Below, in pieces: positions 33,610-43,028 of a stretch of DNA of 64,000 bases; positions within the stretch are counted from its first letter, which is position 1; each line of letters starts with the position of its first letter. This DNA is from Rhodoferax saidenbachensis (lineage in GTDB: Bacteria; Pseudomonadota; Gammaproteobacteria; Burkholderiales; Burkholderiaceae_C): the NCBI RefSeq assembly GCF_001955715.1, contig NZ_CP019239.1, positions 310,001-374,000 of the forward strand, read 5' to 3'. The translations under genes and the position numbers were made by a program. A model generated the notes under the pieces. That model saw only the letters and a list, made by a program, of their open reading frames with translations, did not search any database and had not been told where the DNA came from.

Positions 33610-36600
33610 GGCAGTCCAAATCATTCGTTGCGCTCTACGCCGACTCAGTACTTTTGCTCGAAAGCAAGCGTGGACCCACTCAGGAATCTAGAGATACTGC
33701 GCTGGCAGACTTGTGCCTCCATTTCTTGGGAAGGTATTTGCCTGGTGAGACCACCGACATCATCCCATCTCTACTGCAAGGGCATCTTTCGGGACTCACA
33801 CCAGATGATGCAAGTGCGCCGCTCGCCACGCTGCGGCATATGGCGAGTTCCTATTGCAGCCGATTGGCATGGCGCAATGCACTAAGCAACCACAAAACCA
33901 ATGCAGGCCGCACTCTGTACGCGGTTTCCGCGCAGGTTCCTGAAAGACAAAGATCGGCGGACGATGCTGGATATACGCTCTTATCAGATGCACTAAATAA
34001 CGTTGCTCCCTACGAACTAAGGACGATTCACTATGCGACGGCAGGGCACTGGATGTCCACCGTGCGATGGGACAAAGCAACCATCGGTTATGAGGTTCCA
34101 GCAATTAGCCCACCTGATGCGCCGATGATTGCGCTCAAACGACGGGCAATCAATCCCGCAATCGCAATCAAGTGGTCTGACTTGCTGTCTACCGCGGCCG
34201 AAGTAGATGAACGCGAGGCATTGGCGACATTCCCCAAATGGCTGCCCACGCTTCATTTGCGCAAGCGTCTTGAACGAGTATCTATTGAGGCAGTGGGCTC
34301 CGAAATGTGGCGAGATGGCGTGCTGACCTTATCGGAGACACAGCATTTGGTTGGCATGTTGTCCAGCGGGAAAAGTACGCTGCTGCTTGCGCTGCTGTTT
34401 CTGCTGATTCGTCCGGGATATGACAAAAGGGTCGTCGTCATTGCAAGTGACACAGCCGCCGCATCACTATTGGTGGCGCGTCTCCGAGCGCACGGTGTGC
34501 TTAAGGCTACCGTGATCAGCTCAATCCCCAATCGTGCTGAACACCTAAGTGCCGCCCATTGGGCGGCCGGAGGAATGGAGTCAGATAGCAAGTTGCTTGC
34601 AGCTGCCGCGATGACCGAGTCCCTTGGAATTGCATGCCCGCTGGAAGGATACCAATCGGCAGAACGTGAACTGATCAGTCGGGGTGAAATGGATGGAGAG
34701 ACAACATTCGTGCCAACCCTGCGTGAGAAGCCTTGTCACAGATTGGTTGCACCACAGAAATCAAAGCGTTCGAAAACAGAAACGTTGGACACGAGAGATC
34801 TCCGGTCGTGTCCATTGATTTCCATGTGCCCTGTGCACGCTCAACAAATGTCTCTTTCTGATGCGAGCGTCATAGTGATGACTTCACAAGCTTTGCTATC
34901 CATGTCACCAGACAAGAGCGTGGTGGAAGAACACATGTCCTTTCCGGAGCTATTTCAGTACACGGCCGACGTTGTATTGATTGACGAAGCGGATAGCGTT
35001 CAACAAACATTTGATGATCACTGCTTGCAGGACGCAAGTTTGCTAGCCGCTGATAGTGGTGCTTTCTTGCCCGAGCATCAGAGGCTAATGGCAAATTCGT
35101 TGCAAGATCGATTGGGGGGGCAGTACGCCAAGGCGGTTACTGTGCGCTGGCAAGCTGCCTTCTCACGGCTGCAGGGGGCGGTGGCCTTGGCTTACCACTT
35201 CATTCTTCGTTTTGAGAAGGACCTTCTATGGACTACACGCGGGCAGCCTTTTACGGCGGCAAGCATTCTGTGCGACCTGTGGTCCACGGCAAACCCCGGG
35301 GAAAACGAGGAACGCAGAGCCTATTTCGAACAGGTTGCCATTCTTGCGAGTTCTTTGTACAGCGAGGTAGCTGATGAGCAAGACACTCAAGATACTCCTC
35401 AGGGACTTACCGACGATAGGTTGCTAGCGGCGCATGCATTTCTCAAACCTATACAGCGAGAGTTGTTGGAGCGAGGAACTGATTCTGGGGAAGGAAGCCC
35501 TCTGGAAAAAATTGCGAAAGCAATGAATGAAGGGCCACTTTCAATGTTCTCAACGAGCGCGCAGACGGGGCAAAGTAAGCTGCGTCGCAAGTCTATTCCT
35601 AATGACGACACAGCGCGGTCAAGAGCGCTCGGACTGGCGTTGCTAACCAATGTTGTGTTGTCTACTTTCGGCTACCTGGTGAGAAATCAGCCAGCTGTTG
35701 AAGATGACTTCAAGCTAGCGCCAGATAGTATCTTCAACACAGCACGACGCTTCATGATGCACTACGGTGCGATCATTCCTCGGCCTCTTTATGGCACGGT
35801 ATTCGGGCTGCTGTTTGAACAAGGGGCAGACGAAAATGCGGGTGGGGCGCTGAAACTAGTAAACCACCTAGGCGTTGGTCGATACCTACTCACGAACTTT
35901 CACAGACTTATCCAAAAGGAAGGACAAGCTGGGCCGCATGTATTGCTCATGTCTGGTACAAGTTGGGCGGGCGGAGAGGCTGCTGATGCCTCGCCTAGAT
36001 ACGACGTCCAATCCCCTGTTGTAGGTATCTTGCGCCAGCCTACCGCTGAACTTCAAGCTCTAGAAAATAGTATTTACGAATTCGTCTCCCTAAGTGATAC
36101 ACCAATCCCTGTTTCCGGCTGCCCTTCCGATGTGCGGCGTGACAACCTTCGGCGAATAGCCCGCTTGCTGGGGCAAAGCAATCCAGCGGGAACGAGGCTG
36201 GAGCAAAAGTGGAAGGTCTTAGAGCAATCGTGGGGCGCCGGCTCTCTCATCAATAGGCGCAAAGCGTTGTTGGTTGTCAGCAACTACCGAGATGCGCGGG
36301 TTGTGGCCAATGCATTGATGACGGCGGCGGGTGTAAAGCACACGGTCTACTGCCTCGTTGCCGATTCAGTCGCCAAGGCAGACGGCTTTGCCCATGAACA
36401 GGCGAAAGAAGCTGAGGCGTACGGCCAGAATCTCGTTTTGCTCCCGCGTTCACGGGTTGAGACTTTCGGGGATGCTCCAGATGGGGCTATCTTGATCGCG
36501 CCCATCGGGCCAATTTCACGAGGTCACAACATTGTGCGAAGTGACGGGTGTGCCGCTATCAGCACCATCTATTTTTTGCATAGGCCACATCCTCGTCCCG

Positions 36601-37067
36601 ACGATATCCAAAGCATTGTTGGTTGTGTGAACCGCTTCACCATGGAATGGATCAATAAATCGCGTCCAGGACAGGACTCGATTTCAACGGCGGGGAAGAC
36701 CTTTGAACGAAAGGCCAGGTTCGCCCTGGATGATGGGTTTGCGCTGCGGCGTTCATTCAGCATTATGCCGGCTCGTGCCCGCACCCAATACAGTTGGGAC
36801 CTTATTACGCAACTCTGGCAAACCATTGGGCGGGGTATTCGCGGAGGAGTGCCCGTGTATGTCGGTTTTGTCGATGAGCGGTTTGCTCCACAAACCTTTG
36901 CCGGCAATCCGAACGCAGAAACTCAAGCTTCCAGTTGTCTGATGGCATGCATGAGAACCCTTGATACGGCAATGCACTCGCAAGAAGTACGCGATCTGGC
37001 ATCTCGGCTCTATCAGCCGTTTTTACAAGGACTTCAGCAACTCTTTCCGTTGGCAAAACGAGGGTAA
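33606..37067 (+). CDS. DinG/XPD-like helicase of pPIWI-RE module
   Basis: A 1153-aa superfamily 2 helicase-like protein. Walker A lies near residue 251 (MLSSGKSTLLLA) and the DEAD box near 460 (VVLIDEADSVQQ). Between them are four cysteines (IACPLEG, EKPCHRL and RSCPLISMCPVH; about residues 345-408), the layout of the Fe-S domain of DinG/XPD helicases. The C-terminal half has helicase-domain motifs such as GCAAISTIYFLHRPH and the segment WQTIGRGIRGG, like motif VI. The N-terminal 200 residues are unassigned. The companion pPIWI-RE gene starts five bases after its stop. Confidence 0.8.
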   Translation: MRQSKSFVALYADSVLLLESKRGPTQESRDTALADLCLHFLGRYLPGETTDIIPSLLQGHLSGLTPDDASAPLATLRHMASSYCSRLAWRNALSNHKTNAGRTLYAVSAQVPERQRSADDAGYTLLSDALNNVAPYELRTIHYATAGHWMSTVRWDKATIGYEVPAISPPDAPMIALKRRAINPAIAIKWSDLLSTAAEVDEREALATFPKWLPTLHLRKRLERVSIEAVGSEMWRDGVLTLSETQHLVGMLSSGKSTLLLALLFLLIRPGYDKRVVVIASDTAAASLLVARLRAHGVLKATVISSIPNRAEHLSAAHWAAGGMESDSKLLAAAAMTESLGIACPLEGYQSAERELISRGEMDGETTFVPTLREKPCHRLVAPQKSKRSKTETLDTRDLRSCPLISMCPVHAQQMSLSDASVIVMTSQALLSMSPDKSVVEEHMSFPELFQYTADVVLIDEADSVQQTFDDHCLQDASLLAADSGAFLPEHQRLMANSLQDRLGGQYAKAVTVRWQAAFSRLQGAVALAYHFILRFEKDLLWTTRGQPFTAASILCDLWSTANPGENEERRAYFEQVAILASSLYSEVADEQDTQDTPQGLTDDRLLAAHAFLKPIQRELLERGTDSGEGSPLEKIAKAMNEGPLSMFSTSAQTGQSKLRRKSIPNDDTARSRALGLALLTNVVLSTFGYLVRNQPAVEDDFKLAPDSIFNTARRFMMHYGAIIPRPLYGTVFGLLFEQGADENAGGALKLVNHLGVGRYLLTNFHRLIQKEGQAGPHVLLMSGTSWAGGEAADASPRYDVQSPVVGILRQPTAELQALENSIYEFVSLSDTPIPVSGCPSDVRRDNLRRIARLLGQSNPAGTRLEQKWKVLEQSWGAGSLINRRKALLVVSNYRDARVVANALMTAAGVKHTVYCLVADSVAKADGFAHEQAKEAEAYGQNLVLLPRSRVETFGDAPDGAILIAPIGPISRGHNIVRSDGCAAISTIYFLHRPHPRPDDIQSIVGCVNRFTMEWINKSRPGQDSISTAGKTFERKARFALDDGFALRRSFSIMPARARTQYSWDLITQLWQTIGRGIRGGVPVYVGFVDERFAPQTFAGNPNAETQASSCLMACMRTLDTAMHSQEVRDLASRLYQPFLQGLQQLFPLAKRG

Positions 37068-37071
37068 CTTC

Positions 37072-39756
37072 ATGGCAGACATCATCACCCCATACTTATT
37101 CGAACTGAACATGGAACAGCTGCGCGAAAAGCAGCTAGTCTCATACGTCATGCCAGTAAGGGCGTACGAGGCAATTAAATCTGCTCAAAGCAAACTGGCA
37201 CATCAGAATATTGACCTCCGTGGTTTAGAAGCCGTGCTGGCGTGGGTCGCTCCATGTGTCGATCTGTTTGAAATTCGCAGGATTGACATCAGCAATCCTG
37301 GTCGTTCATTGCACCTGTGGATTTACGCTCCTGAGTCTCCTCTGGATAAGGTCAAAGTGGAAGTTTTGAATGCCTTGAGCATTTGGTTAGGACTTACGCT
37401 TAGCGTGGAGCGCTCGGAAGAGGTTCTTGAAATTCTGAAGGATGAGCGATCGACCAAATCTGCCTGGCACGATCTGTCAATCGATCTAAGCTTGGTGCAA
37501 GGGGCGGCGTGCCCAGTGCCCAAAGACCGCCGTCTCTACGACTTGATTGCGGTATTGGCAAGTCGTGGACTGGAGGGAAAGGTGCTTGACGATAGTCGGG
37601 ACTCGTCACGGATCCTATTACCAGCTGGTCCGGGAGAGTCTCTGTACGGAGGGAAAACACTTTTAGGCTACAGGCCGCACCCTGTCGAATCACGTAAGAC
37701 AGGTGATGTCCGTGGGTACTGGACGGAAGCGCTCAAAGTCTCGGCGCTTTCCACACCGGAGCAGCAACGGCTCCGCGTGGCGGTCAGCGTATCCATTCGC
37801 AATTACATGCCAATTCATCCCGCATCGTTTAAGCCAGATGGGTCAAGGTATCTTGATGTGTTCCTAACCCCGGACGCTTTTTTTACGAAAGGCTCAGAAC
37901 GAGTGCGCGCACTCCAAGTGTCGCTTAAGCAGGACGAAGTAAATGTGCTCTTGGGGAAAAGCGATGCACAAGGGGGGCGCTCGCTACCTGTACTGCGCAA
38001 AATCCTGTCGCTAACCGGTGTAAATGAGGCATCTCTCGCCACTGACAAAGGTCTCTTGGGCGCAGTGATTGACCGGAAGGTCTCCATATATCCACGAGCA
38101 GGTGCGTACCATGGAGATAAGAATCTGCCCGGAGAAACAGGAGTAGGAATACCTGAGCGAAAAGCGTACTTCAAATTTCTTGAGGAGCATCTCGGTGGCA
38201 TTGGATTTGCCCCCGTTTCATTAGAGCGAAAGACTCCTCCACGCGCGTCACACTACGCAAATATCAGCAAAACCGAGAATCAGACGGACTCGCTGACCCG
38301 GCAAATTCTTAAGGAAATCGTGGCCTTGAATAGCGGAGAGACGCTTCATGTAGCACTCTTTTCTACTAGGACCTCGGCCTTGTCAGAAACGAACGCTGCT
38401 CTGAACTTACTTCTTGGGGAAGCTTCTTCAATTGTGGAGAATGAGCGCACTTACGCATGTGGATTGAAAGTGGTGATTCACCCTCTGCCCGCCGGTCCGC
38501 TTATATCGTGGCTAGATGATCCTAAAGAGGCATCTGCGAAATTTGCGGTTGGGCTGCCCAAGGCCAAGCGCGTGCAGATCGAGCGAGATGCCATTCGCAA
38601 GGCAACGCTAAAACGTCAGTCGGAATTGGATGCGCACTTGAGTGCACATATCGCCAACAAACAAGGCGTTTGGCTGGCGCTTGTGGAGATGGATGAAAAG
38701 CTTCGTGATGAGCCAGAACGGGATCCATATGTTTTGGTGTACCAGGCGTTGGCGCGGCGTGACGTGCTGGCCCAAGTTGTTCTGTTCGACCCAGAAGAGC
38801 GTGAAAGGTTTAGGCTGGCGCCTTCAGAAGAAGATGACCCGCATCCACACAAGTTGCGCAGTGCTTTACGCGATTTGCTTCGCGCATTGGGTGTTGTATA
38901 TGTGGACAGTGAGTCGGTGCCGGAAAATACATCCCTGCAGGCATGGTGGATAGTCAATCTCAATTCCAAAAGATTCGAACGTCAACCGGGAGCGCGGAAA
39001 GATGGTGCGGTGCTTCCGGTAGTGGTTGAATACGTCAATGGCCGTCTGATGGCGCTGTTTCCTGATCGTATGGGCGCTCAGAATTGGAAGCCCTATGCCC
39101 GCGCGATGCTGGCGTTGTATTCGGAGGACTATGAGAACACGAGTGACATGCGCGATGACCAGTTAAAGACGTATATCGGTCAGTTCTTTGGTTCGTTATC
39201 TGCTCAGACAGCCAAAACTCTAAGCTTCTGCGACGCTTCCAATATTCGCAAGTATGTACCTCAGCTTGGGAATGGCGCCATGCAGCTTGGCGAACTAAAA
39301 ATGGGTGGTGTAGGTGCCGCAGCCGCCACTGCGGTTCTGCGCGATGGTGGGGCGGGTACTGTTGTTAGGTTGCTCACGGACACCGACAAATCGCCGACTT
39401 ACCTTGTCGCGGACAACAAAACCGGCATTGCTACTGGAATTTTTGCGGAGCCCAACTCCAATCGCACATTCTGGCTGAGTCGAGGACTGCCAATGCCGTT
39501 GCAAAAAAGCGGCGCTATTCGAGTCGCCAATCAACAATCTCGTTTTGCAGAAGAGGATGTACCTGCAAACTTGAAGGCTCGGCGCTTCCCTTCACTCAGC
39601 GAAATTTGCATTGTCGTCCTTGGCCGAGATGAAGACGCTCGCAATGTCGCAGGTCTTACTCGAAAAGCAATGGAACTGCATGCTTCTACAGATGACACAA
39701 CTATCTTGCCGTTTCCCTTGCACGAGGCGTGTCTACTTGGTGAATCTCTCCGGTAG
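37072..39756 (+). CDS. pPIWI-RE prokaryotic Argonaute-like protein
   Basis: An 894-aa member of the pPIWI-RE family, named for conserved Arg and Glu residues near a PIWI-like RNase H domain. It is thought to use a nucleic-acid guide against foreign DNA or RNA-DNA hybrids. The N-terminal part matches the DUF3962-type domain; the C-terminal 300 residues form the PIWI-like part (VVEYVNGRLMALFPDR, NSNRTFWLSRGLP and SEICIVVLGRDEDARNVA). No PAZ domain is seen, as is usual. The start MADIITPYLFEL, with GAGGG upstream, is chosen over an earlier frame start that overlaps the helicase gene. Confidence 0.82.
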   Translation: MADIITPYLFELNMEQLREKQLVSYVMPVRAYEAIKSAQSKLAHQNIDLRGLEAVLAWVAPCVDLFEIRRIDISNPGRSLHLWIYAPESPLDKVKVEVLNALSIWLGLTLSVERSEEVLEILKDERSTKSAWHDLSIDLSLVQGAACPVPKDRRLYDLIAVLASRGLEGKVLDDSRDSSRILLPAGPGESLYGGKTLLGYRPHPVESRKTGDVRGYWTEALKVSALSTPEQQRLRVAVSVSIRNYMPIHPASFKPDGSRYLDVFLTPDAFFTKGSERVRALQVSLKQDEVNVLLGKSDAQGGRSLPVLRKILSLTGVNEASLATDKGLLGAVIDRKVSIYPRAGAYHGDKNLPGETGVGIPERKAYFKFLEEHLGGIGFAPVSLERKTPPRASHYANISKTENQTDSLTRQILKEIVALNSGETLHVALFSTRTSALSETNAALNLLLGEASSIVENERTYACGLKVVIHPLPAGPLISWLDDPKEASAKFAVGLPKAKRVQIERDAIRKATLKRQSELDAHLSAHIANKQGVWLALVEMDEKLRDEPERDPYVLVYQALARRDVLAQVVLFDPEERERFRLAPSEEDDPHPHKLRSALRDLLRALGVVYVDSESVPENTSLQAWWIVNLNSKRFERQPGARKDGAVLPVVVEYVNGRLMALFPDRMGAQNWKPYARAMLALYSEDYENTSDMRDDQLKTYIGQFFGSLSAQTAKTLSFCDASNIRKYVPQLGNGAMQLGELKMGGVGAAAATAVLRDGGAGTVVRLLTDTDKSPTYLVADNKTGIATGIFAEPNSNRTFWLSRGLPMPLQKSGAIRVANQQSRFAEEDVPANLKARRFPSLSEICIVVLGRDEDARNVAGLTRKAMELHASTDDTTILPFPLHEACLLGESLR

Positions 39757-40095
39757 GATTCCACTTAAGAACTGGGACTGCAGCTTCTATGGGAATCGCT
39801 CTTTTTGAAATCGCGACCAATTCCAAAAATAGGGATAGGGGTGACGGTAAGTGCACGAAAACAGCGCGCAGAGTGGCCATTGTTGGTACTAGAGCGTCGG
39901 AGGGGCAGGGCATATCGATAAAGGCTGAATTTGGCACATTGATCGATCAGGCCATTTAGGCCGATTCGTATTGTGTTGGGATTGATGGCGCGGCTGCTTG
40001 CCTCGACGTAACAGAGGGCTAGTCTACGAATGGTACTGTCATCCACCACGGATGCGTGGCCCTAACCAATCAACAAAAAATCATCCAACAATAGT
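39757..40095. other. Intergenic stretch with weak minus-strand frame
   Basis: About 340 bases between the pPIWI-RE operon and the restriction-modification genes. A minus-strand frame of 94 codons (40049-39765) starts VDDSTIRRLALCYVEAS, which looks protein-like for about 45 residues and then does not. It may be a gene fragment. No other feature is seen. Confidence 0.3.
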
Positions 40096-40118
40096 AGATG
40101 TGTTATAATAACACATCT
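40096..40118 (+). promoter_or_regulatory. Leaderless promoter inside perfect palindrome
   Basis: The arms AGATGTGTTAT (40096-40106) and its exact reverse complement (40108-40118) are separated by one base. The centre contains an extended -10 box, TGTTATAAT (40101-40109), so transcription should begin close to 40116-40120, at or just before the ATG at 40120. The gene it serves encodes an XRE-type HTH, which suggests self-repression. Confidence 0.75.
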
Positions 40119-40119
40119 T

Positions 40120-41634
40120 ATGGAACCAGCCGCAATTCGTGAACTTCGACAAAGCTTGGGTGAATCCCAAGCGCAGTTTGGTAAGAGGTTTGAGGTGAGT
40201 CAGATCACGGTGGGGTATTGGGAAAGTGGTCGGTCTCAGCCTGCACGCCAGAGATTGGCCGAGCTCATCTCCTTGGATTCGAGCGCCCCTTCGGTTATTC
40301 CGCCCACCTCCGTTGCACAGCCCTTCCGTCCAATACAGTATCTCGGAAGCAAACAACGCCTCGCTGAGAGCATCGGAGTCCTCATCAATGAGATTGCTCC
40401 GGGGATGTCGCGTGTTGGAGATCTATTTTCTGGTAGTGGAGTTGTAAGCGCTTTGCTTGCCGCTCAGCGACCGGTCACTGCTGTTGACAAGCAGGTGTAT
40501 TCGAGCGTGCTTTCTTCGGCCTTGTTACAAGGGCGCGCAGAGCATTTCTCGGCGCTGATTGGCCAGGAGTTCAAAGCGCGGGCCGAAGAAATCGCAAGTG
40601 AAATCGCAAGGTCACTGGCACCTCTCCTTGCTCTCGAAGAGGAGGCAATGGTTGCAGCGGCCGGAGGTAGGCCTGAGTTGCTGATCGAGTTAATCGAGTT
40701 CGGTTCCATCGCCGTTCATGCGCAGCGGGTTCCCGAAAATGCGTCGCCACGTCTGGTTAAGTCGCTCGGTGACGCAGCCAGGAACTTGGACCGGAGTGCG
40801 TTCACAGCTGCCGACCTGACAGCCACCCGGTACTTTGGTGGCCCCTATTTTTCTTACAAGCAAGCGATCGCTTTGGATGCGATATTTGTGGCGACCAATG
40901 CACTGCCGGCTGCCCCTATAGCACTAGCAGTATTGCTCAGCGTTGCAAGCGAGATTGTCAACACGGTTGGGAAGCAATTTGCTCAGCCGATGAAGCTGAA
41001 GAAGGCCGATGGAACGGTTCCCTCTCTGTTGCTTCAGCGAGCCTTGCGTGATCGTTCGCTGGATGTTTTTGAGACGTATAAGGACTGGGCATCGCGCTGG
41101 ATGACGAGCGTGCCCGCCGAATGCTTTGAGCACAGGATAGTGCGTGGAGATGTACTGGATTTTGTCGACGGTGACAGCAGCTGCCAAGCATGGTACGCCG
41201 ACCCGCCTTACACAATAGATCACTATTCGCGGTTCTATCACGTGCTGGAAACACTGTCATTGAGGGATTCGCCGCGACTGGACGAAATGAACAAACGGGG
41301 AGAAGCCGCGGTCATGCGTGGCGTCTATCGGACGGGGCGCTATCAGTCGTCATTCTGCATTCCCTCACAGGCTCCTGTCGCCTTCAATCGACTTTTTTCT
41401 GCGACTGCGAAGCGAGGAACCCCACTAGTGCTTTCTTATTCGCCCTTCGATGAGGAGAAGGGACACCGTCCGCGCCTTCTTACCTTGAAGGAAATGGTCC
41501 AGACAGCGAAGCGGCACTATCGACGCGTGACGGTGATGGAAATTTCCGCCCATAGTCATCGAAAATTGAACGCGAAAAGCCTGAATACAAGCGTCCGCGG
41601 CGATGCGGAACGTTTAATCCTCTGCGAGGCATAG
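40120..41634 (+). CDS. D12-class adenine methyltransferase fused to HTH
   Basis: A 504-aa DNA N6-adenine methyltransferase. Residues 1-50 form an XRE-type HTH (ESQAQFGKRFEVSQITVGYW), a controller domain. The methylase follows with motif X (IQYLGSKQRLA, about residue 69), the SAM-binding DLFSGSGVVSA and the catalytic DPPY in AWYADPPYTIDHYS. The order is that of the D12/alpha class. There is no ribosome-binding site; the mRNA appears leaderless. With the next gene it would protect the two strands of an asymmetric site. Confidence 0.85.
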   Translation: MEPAAIRELRQSLGESQAQFGKRFEVSQITVGYWESGRSQPARQRLAELISLDSSAPSVIPPTSVAQPFRPIQYLGSKQRLAESIGVLINEIAPGMSRVGDLFSGSGVVSALLAAQRPVTAVDKQVYSSVLSSALLQGRAEHFSALIGQEFKARAEEIASEIARSLAPLLALEEEAMVAAAGGRPELLIELIEFGSIAVHAQRVPENASPRLVKSLGDAARNLDRSAFTAADLTATRYFGGPYFSYKQAIALDAIFVATNALPAAPIALAVLLSVASEIVNTVGKQFAQPMKLKKADGTVPSLLLQRALRDRSLDVFETYKDWASRWMTSVPAECFEHRIVRGDVLDFVDGDSSCQAWYADPPYTIDHYSRFYHVLETLSLRDSPRLDEMNKRGEAAVMRGVYRTGRYQSSFCIPSQAPVAFNRLFSATAKRGTPLVLSYSPFDEEKGHRPRLLTLKEMVQTAKRHYRRVTVMEISAHSHRKLNAKSLNTSVRGDAERLILCEA

Positions 41635-41639
41635 AGTTT

Positions 41640-43028
41640 ATGGAAAAATATCTGGGTAACAAAGCGTCCCTGCTTCCATTGATTGAACAGTTCTTCGTGG
41701 AGCGTATTCCGGGAGCGAGCAGCCTGTCGGATGTATTCGCCGGCACCAACAATATCTCCCGGTATTTCCGCGCACGTGGCTGGGCTACGGCATCGTGCGA
41801 TGCGAACCGGTTCAGCTATGTGCTAGCCCAAGCATATCTAGGCACAGGTGATTCCCCGCAGTTCCAGGCCGTACGAACCAGACGGAATGACACCTTCCGC
41901 CTGCTTCAAATGCAAACGGACCTGCGTCGCGGTATGGCCCGATACGGTGCCCTTTATCTTCCAGGGTGCACGGGTGAAAAAGTGTTTCAAGACCTGAGGC
42001 ACTTGGCGAATGTACTTGCTCGCCTTCAGGGCATTGGAGAGGACAACCAGCAGCCAGGTGTCATCACCGAGTTTTTTACCCAATGGGGGACTCGCTCGTC
42101 TTACTCCAGTCGCCGTGGCACTGAAGGGGTTCGTAATTACTTTTCACGTAAGAATGCCCTGTTCCTTGATGGAATCCTCGATACGATTCGCAACTGGTGG
42201 CAGGAAGGCTGCTTATCCAGGAACGAGCTTTTCCTTTTGATGACTAGTGTTTTAGAAGAGGTGGTTATCACGGCGAACGTCAATGGGACGTTTCACGATT
42301 TCAATCGAGATCGTATATGGCCCAATGCGGAACAAGCGTTTCGTCTGAGGATTCCCCTGATCTCGTGCGCCGGTCAGTTGGCGGAGACCGCGAATGCAGA
42401 CTCAATCAATGCTGCTGCCAGCTTTGCGCAGCACGACATCTGCTACCTCGATCCTCCTTACAATTTCCGTCAATACAGCGCCTATTACCATTTCTTGAAT
42501 TTCATTGCAGCGTACCCGTTCCTGAACGACATAGAAACTTATGTCAAAGGGCTCGAATACGTCCGTGGGCAGCACCCAGAAGACGATTTCACCAGCGATT
42601 TTTGCTCTCGTGCACGGTTCGTAGATGGTCTCCGCAAGCTAATCGAAGTGGTTGACGCCAAACACGTCGTCTTGAGCTACTACGGTGGCCGTAATCACTG
42701 GAACCACTGGGCTTCTGTCTCTGAGCCGACTGATGAGGGGCTTCGTGAGCTGAGAGCGTTGTTTGAGGATACAAATCTGTTTACGGACTGCGAAGTAATC
42801 CCTGCACTCGGAATCCGAAAAAACTACCAGAGCAGGCTTGGTGAGCAAAAAAAACTTGTCAACGAATACCTGTTCCATGGTGTCAAGCGCGACCTGCCTG
42901 CAGACATACGACCAGCATCACCGCCGCCGCTACCCGCTAATGTCCGCTGGGGTCTGGTTGATGATTTTTGCCACACCCCCCCGTTGGGCGAGGATCGGAT
43001 TGATCAAATCATCCTTGCTGCGGGCTGA
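41640..43028 (+). CDS. Second D12-class adenine methyltransferase
   Basis: A 462-aa DNA N6-adenine methyltransferase with motif X as MEKYLGNKASLL at the very start, SAM-binding DVFAGTNNISRYF and catalytic DPPY in ICYLDPPYNFRQYSAYYH. It starts five bases after the first methylase gene. Paired methylases are typical of systems with asymmetric sites, each acting on one strand. Its last 99 bases overlap, on the opposite strand, the 3' end of the nuclease gene. Confidence 0.85.
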   Translation: MEKYLGNKASLLPLIEQFFVERIPGASSLSDVFAGTNNISRYFRARGWATASCDANRFSYVLAQAYLGTGDSPQFQAVRTRRNDTFRLLQMQTDLRRGMARYGALYLPGCTGEKVFQDLRHLANVLARLQGIGEDNQQPGVITEFFTQWGTRSSYSSRRGTEGVRNYFSRKNALFLDGILDTIRNWWQEGCLSRNELFLLMTSVLEEVVITANVNGTFHDFNRDRIWPNAEQAFRLRIPLISCAGQLAETANADSINAAASFAQHDICYLDPPYNFRQYSAYYHFLNFIAAYPFLNDIETYVKGLEYVRGQHPEDDFTSDFCSRARFVDGLRKLIEVVDAKHVVLSYYGGRNHWNHWASVSEPTDEGLRELRALFEDTNLFTDCEVIPALGIRKNYQSRLGEQKKLVNEYLFHGVKRDLPADIRPASPPPLPANVRWGLVDDFCHTPPLGEDRIDQIILAAG

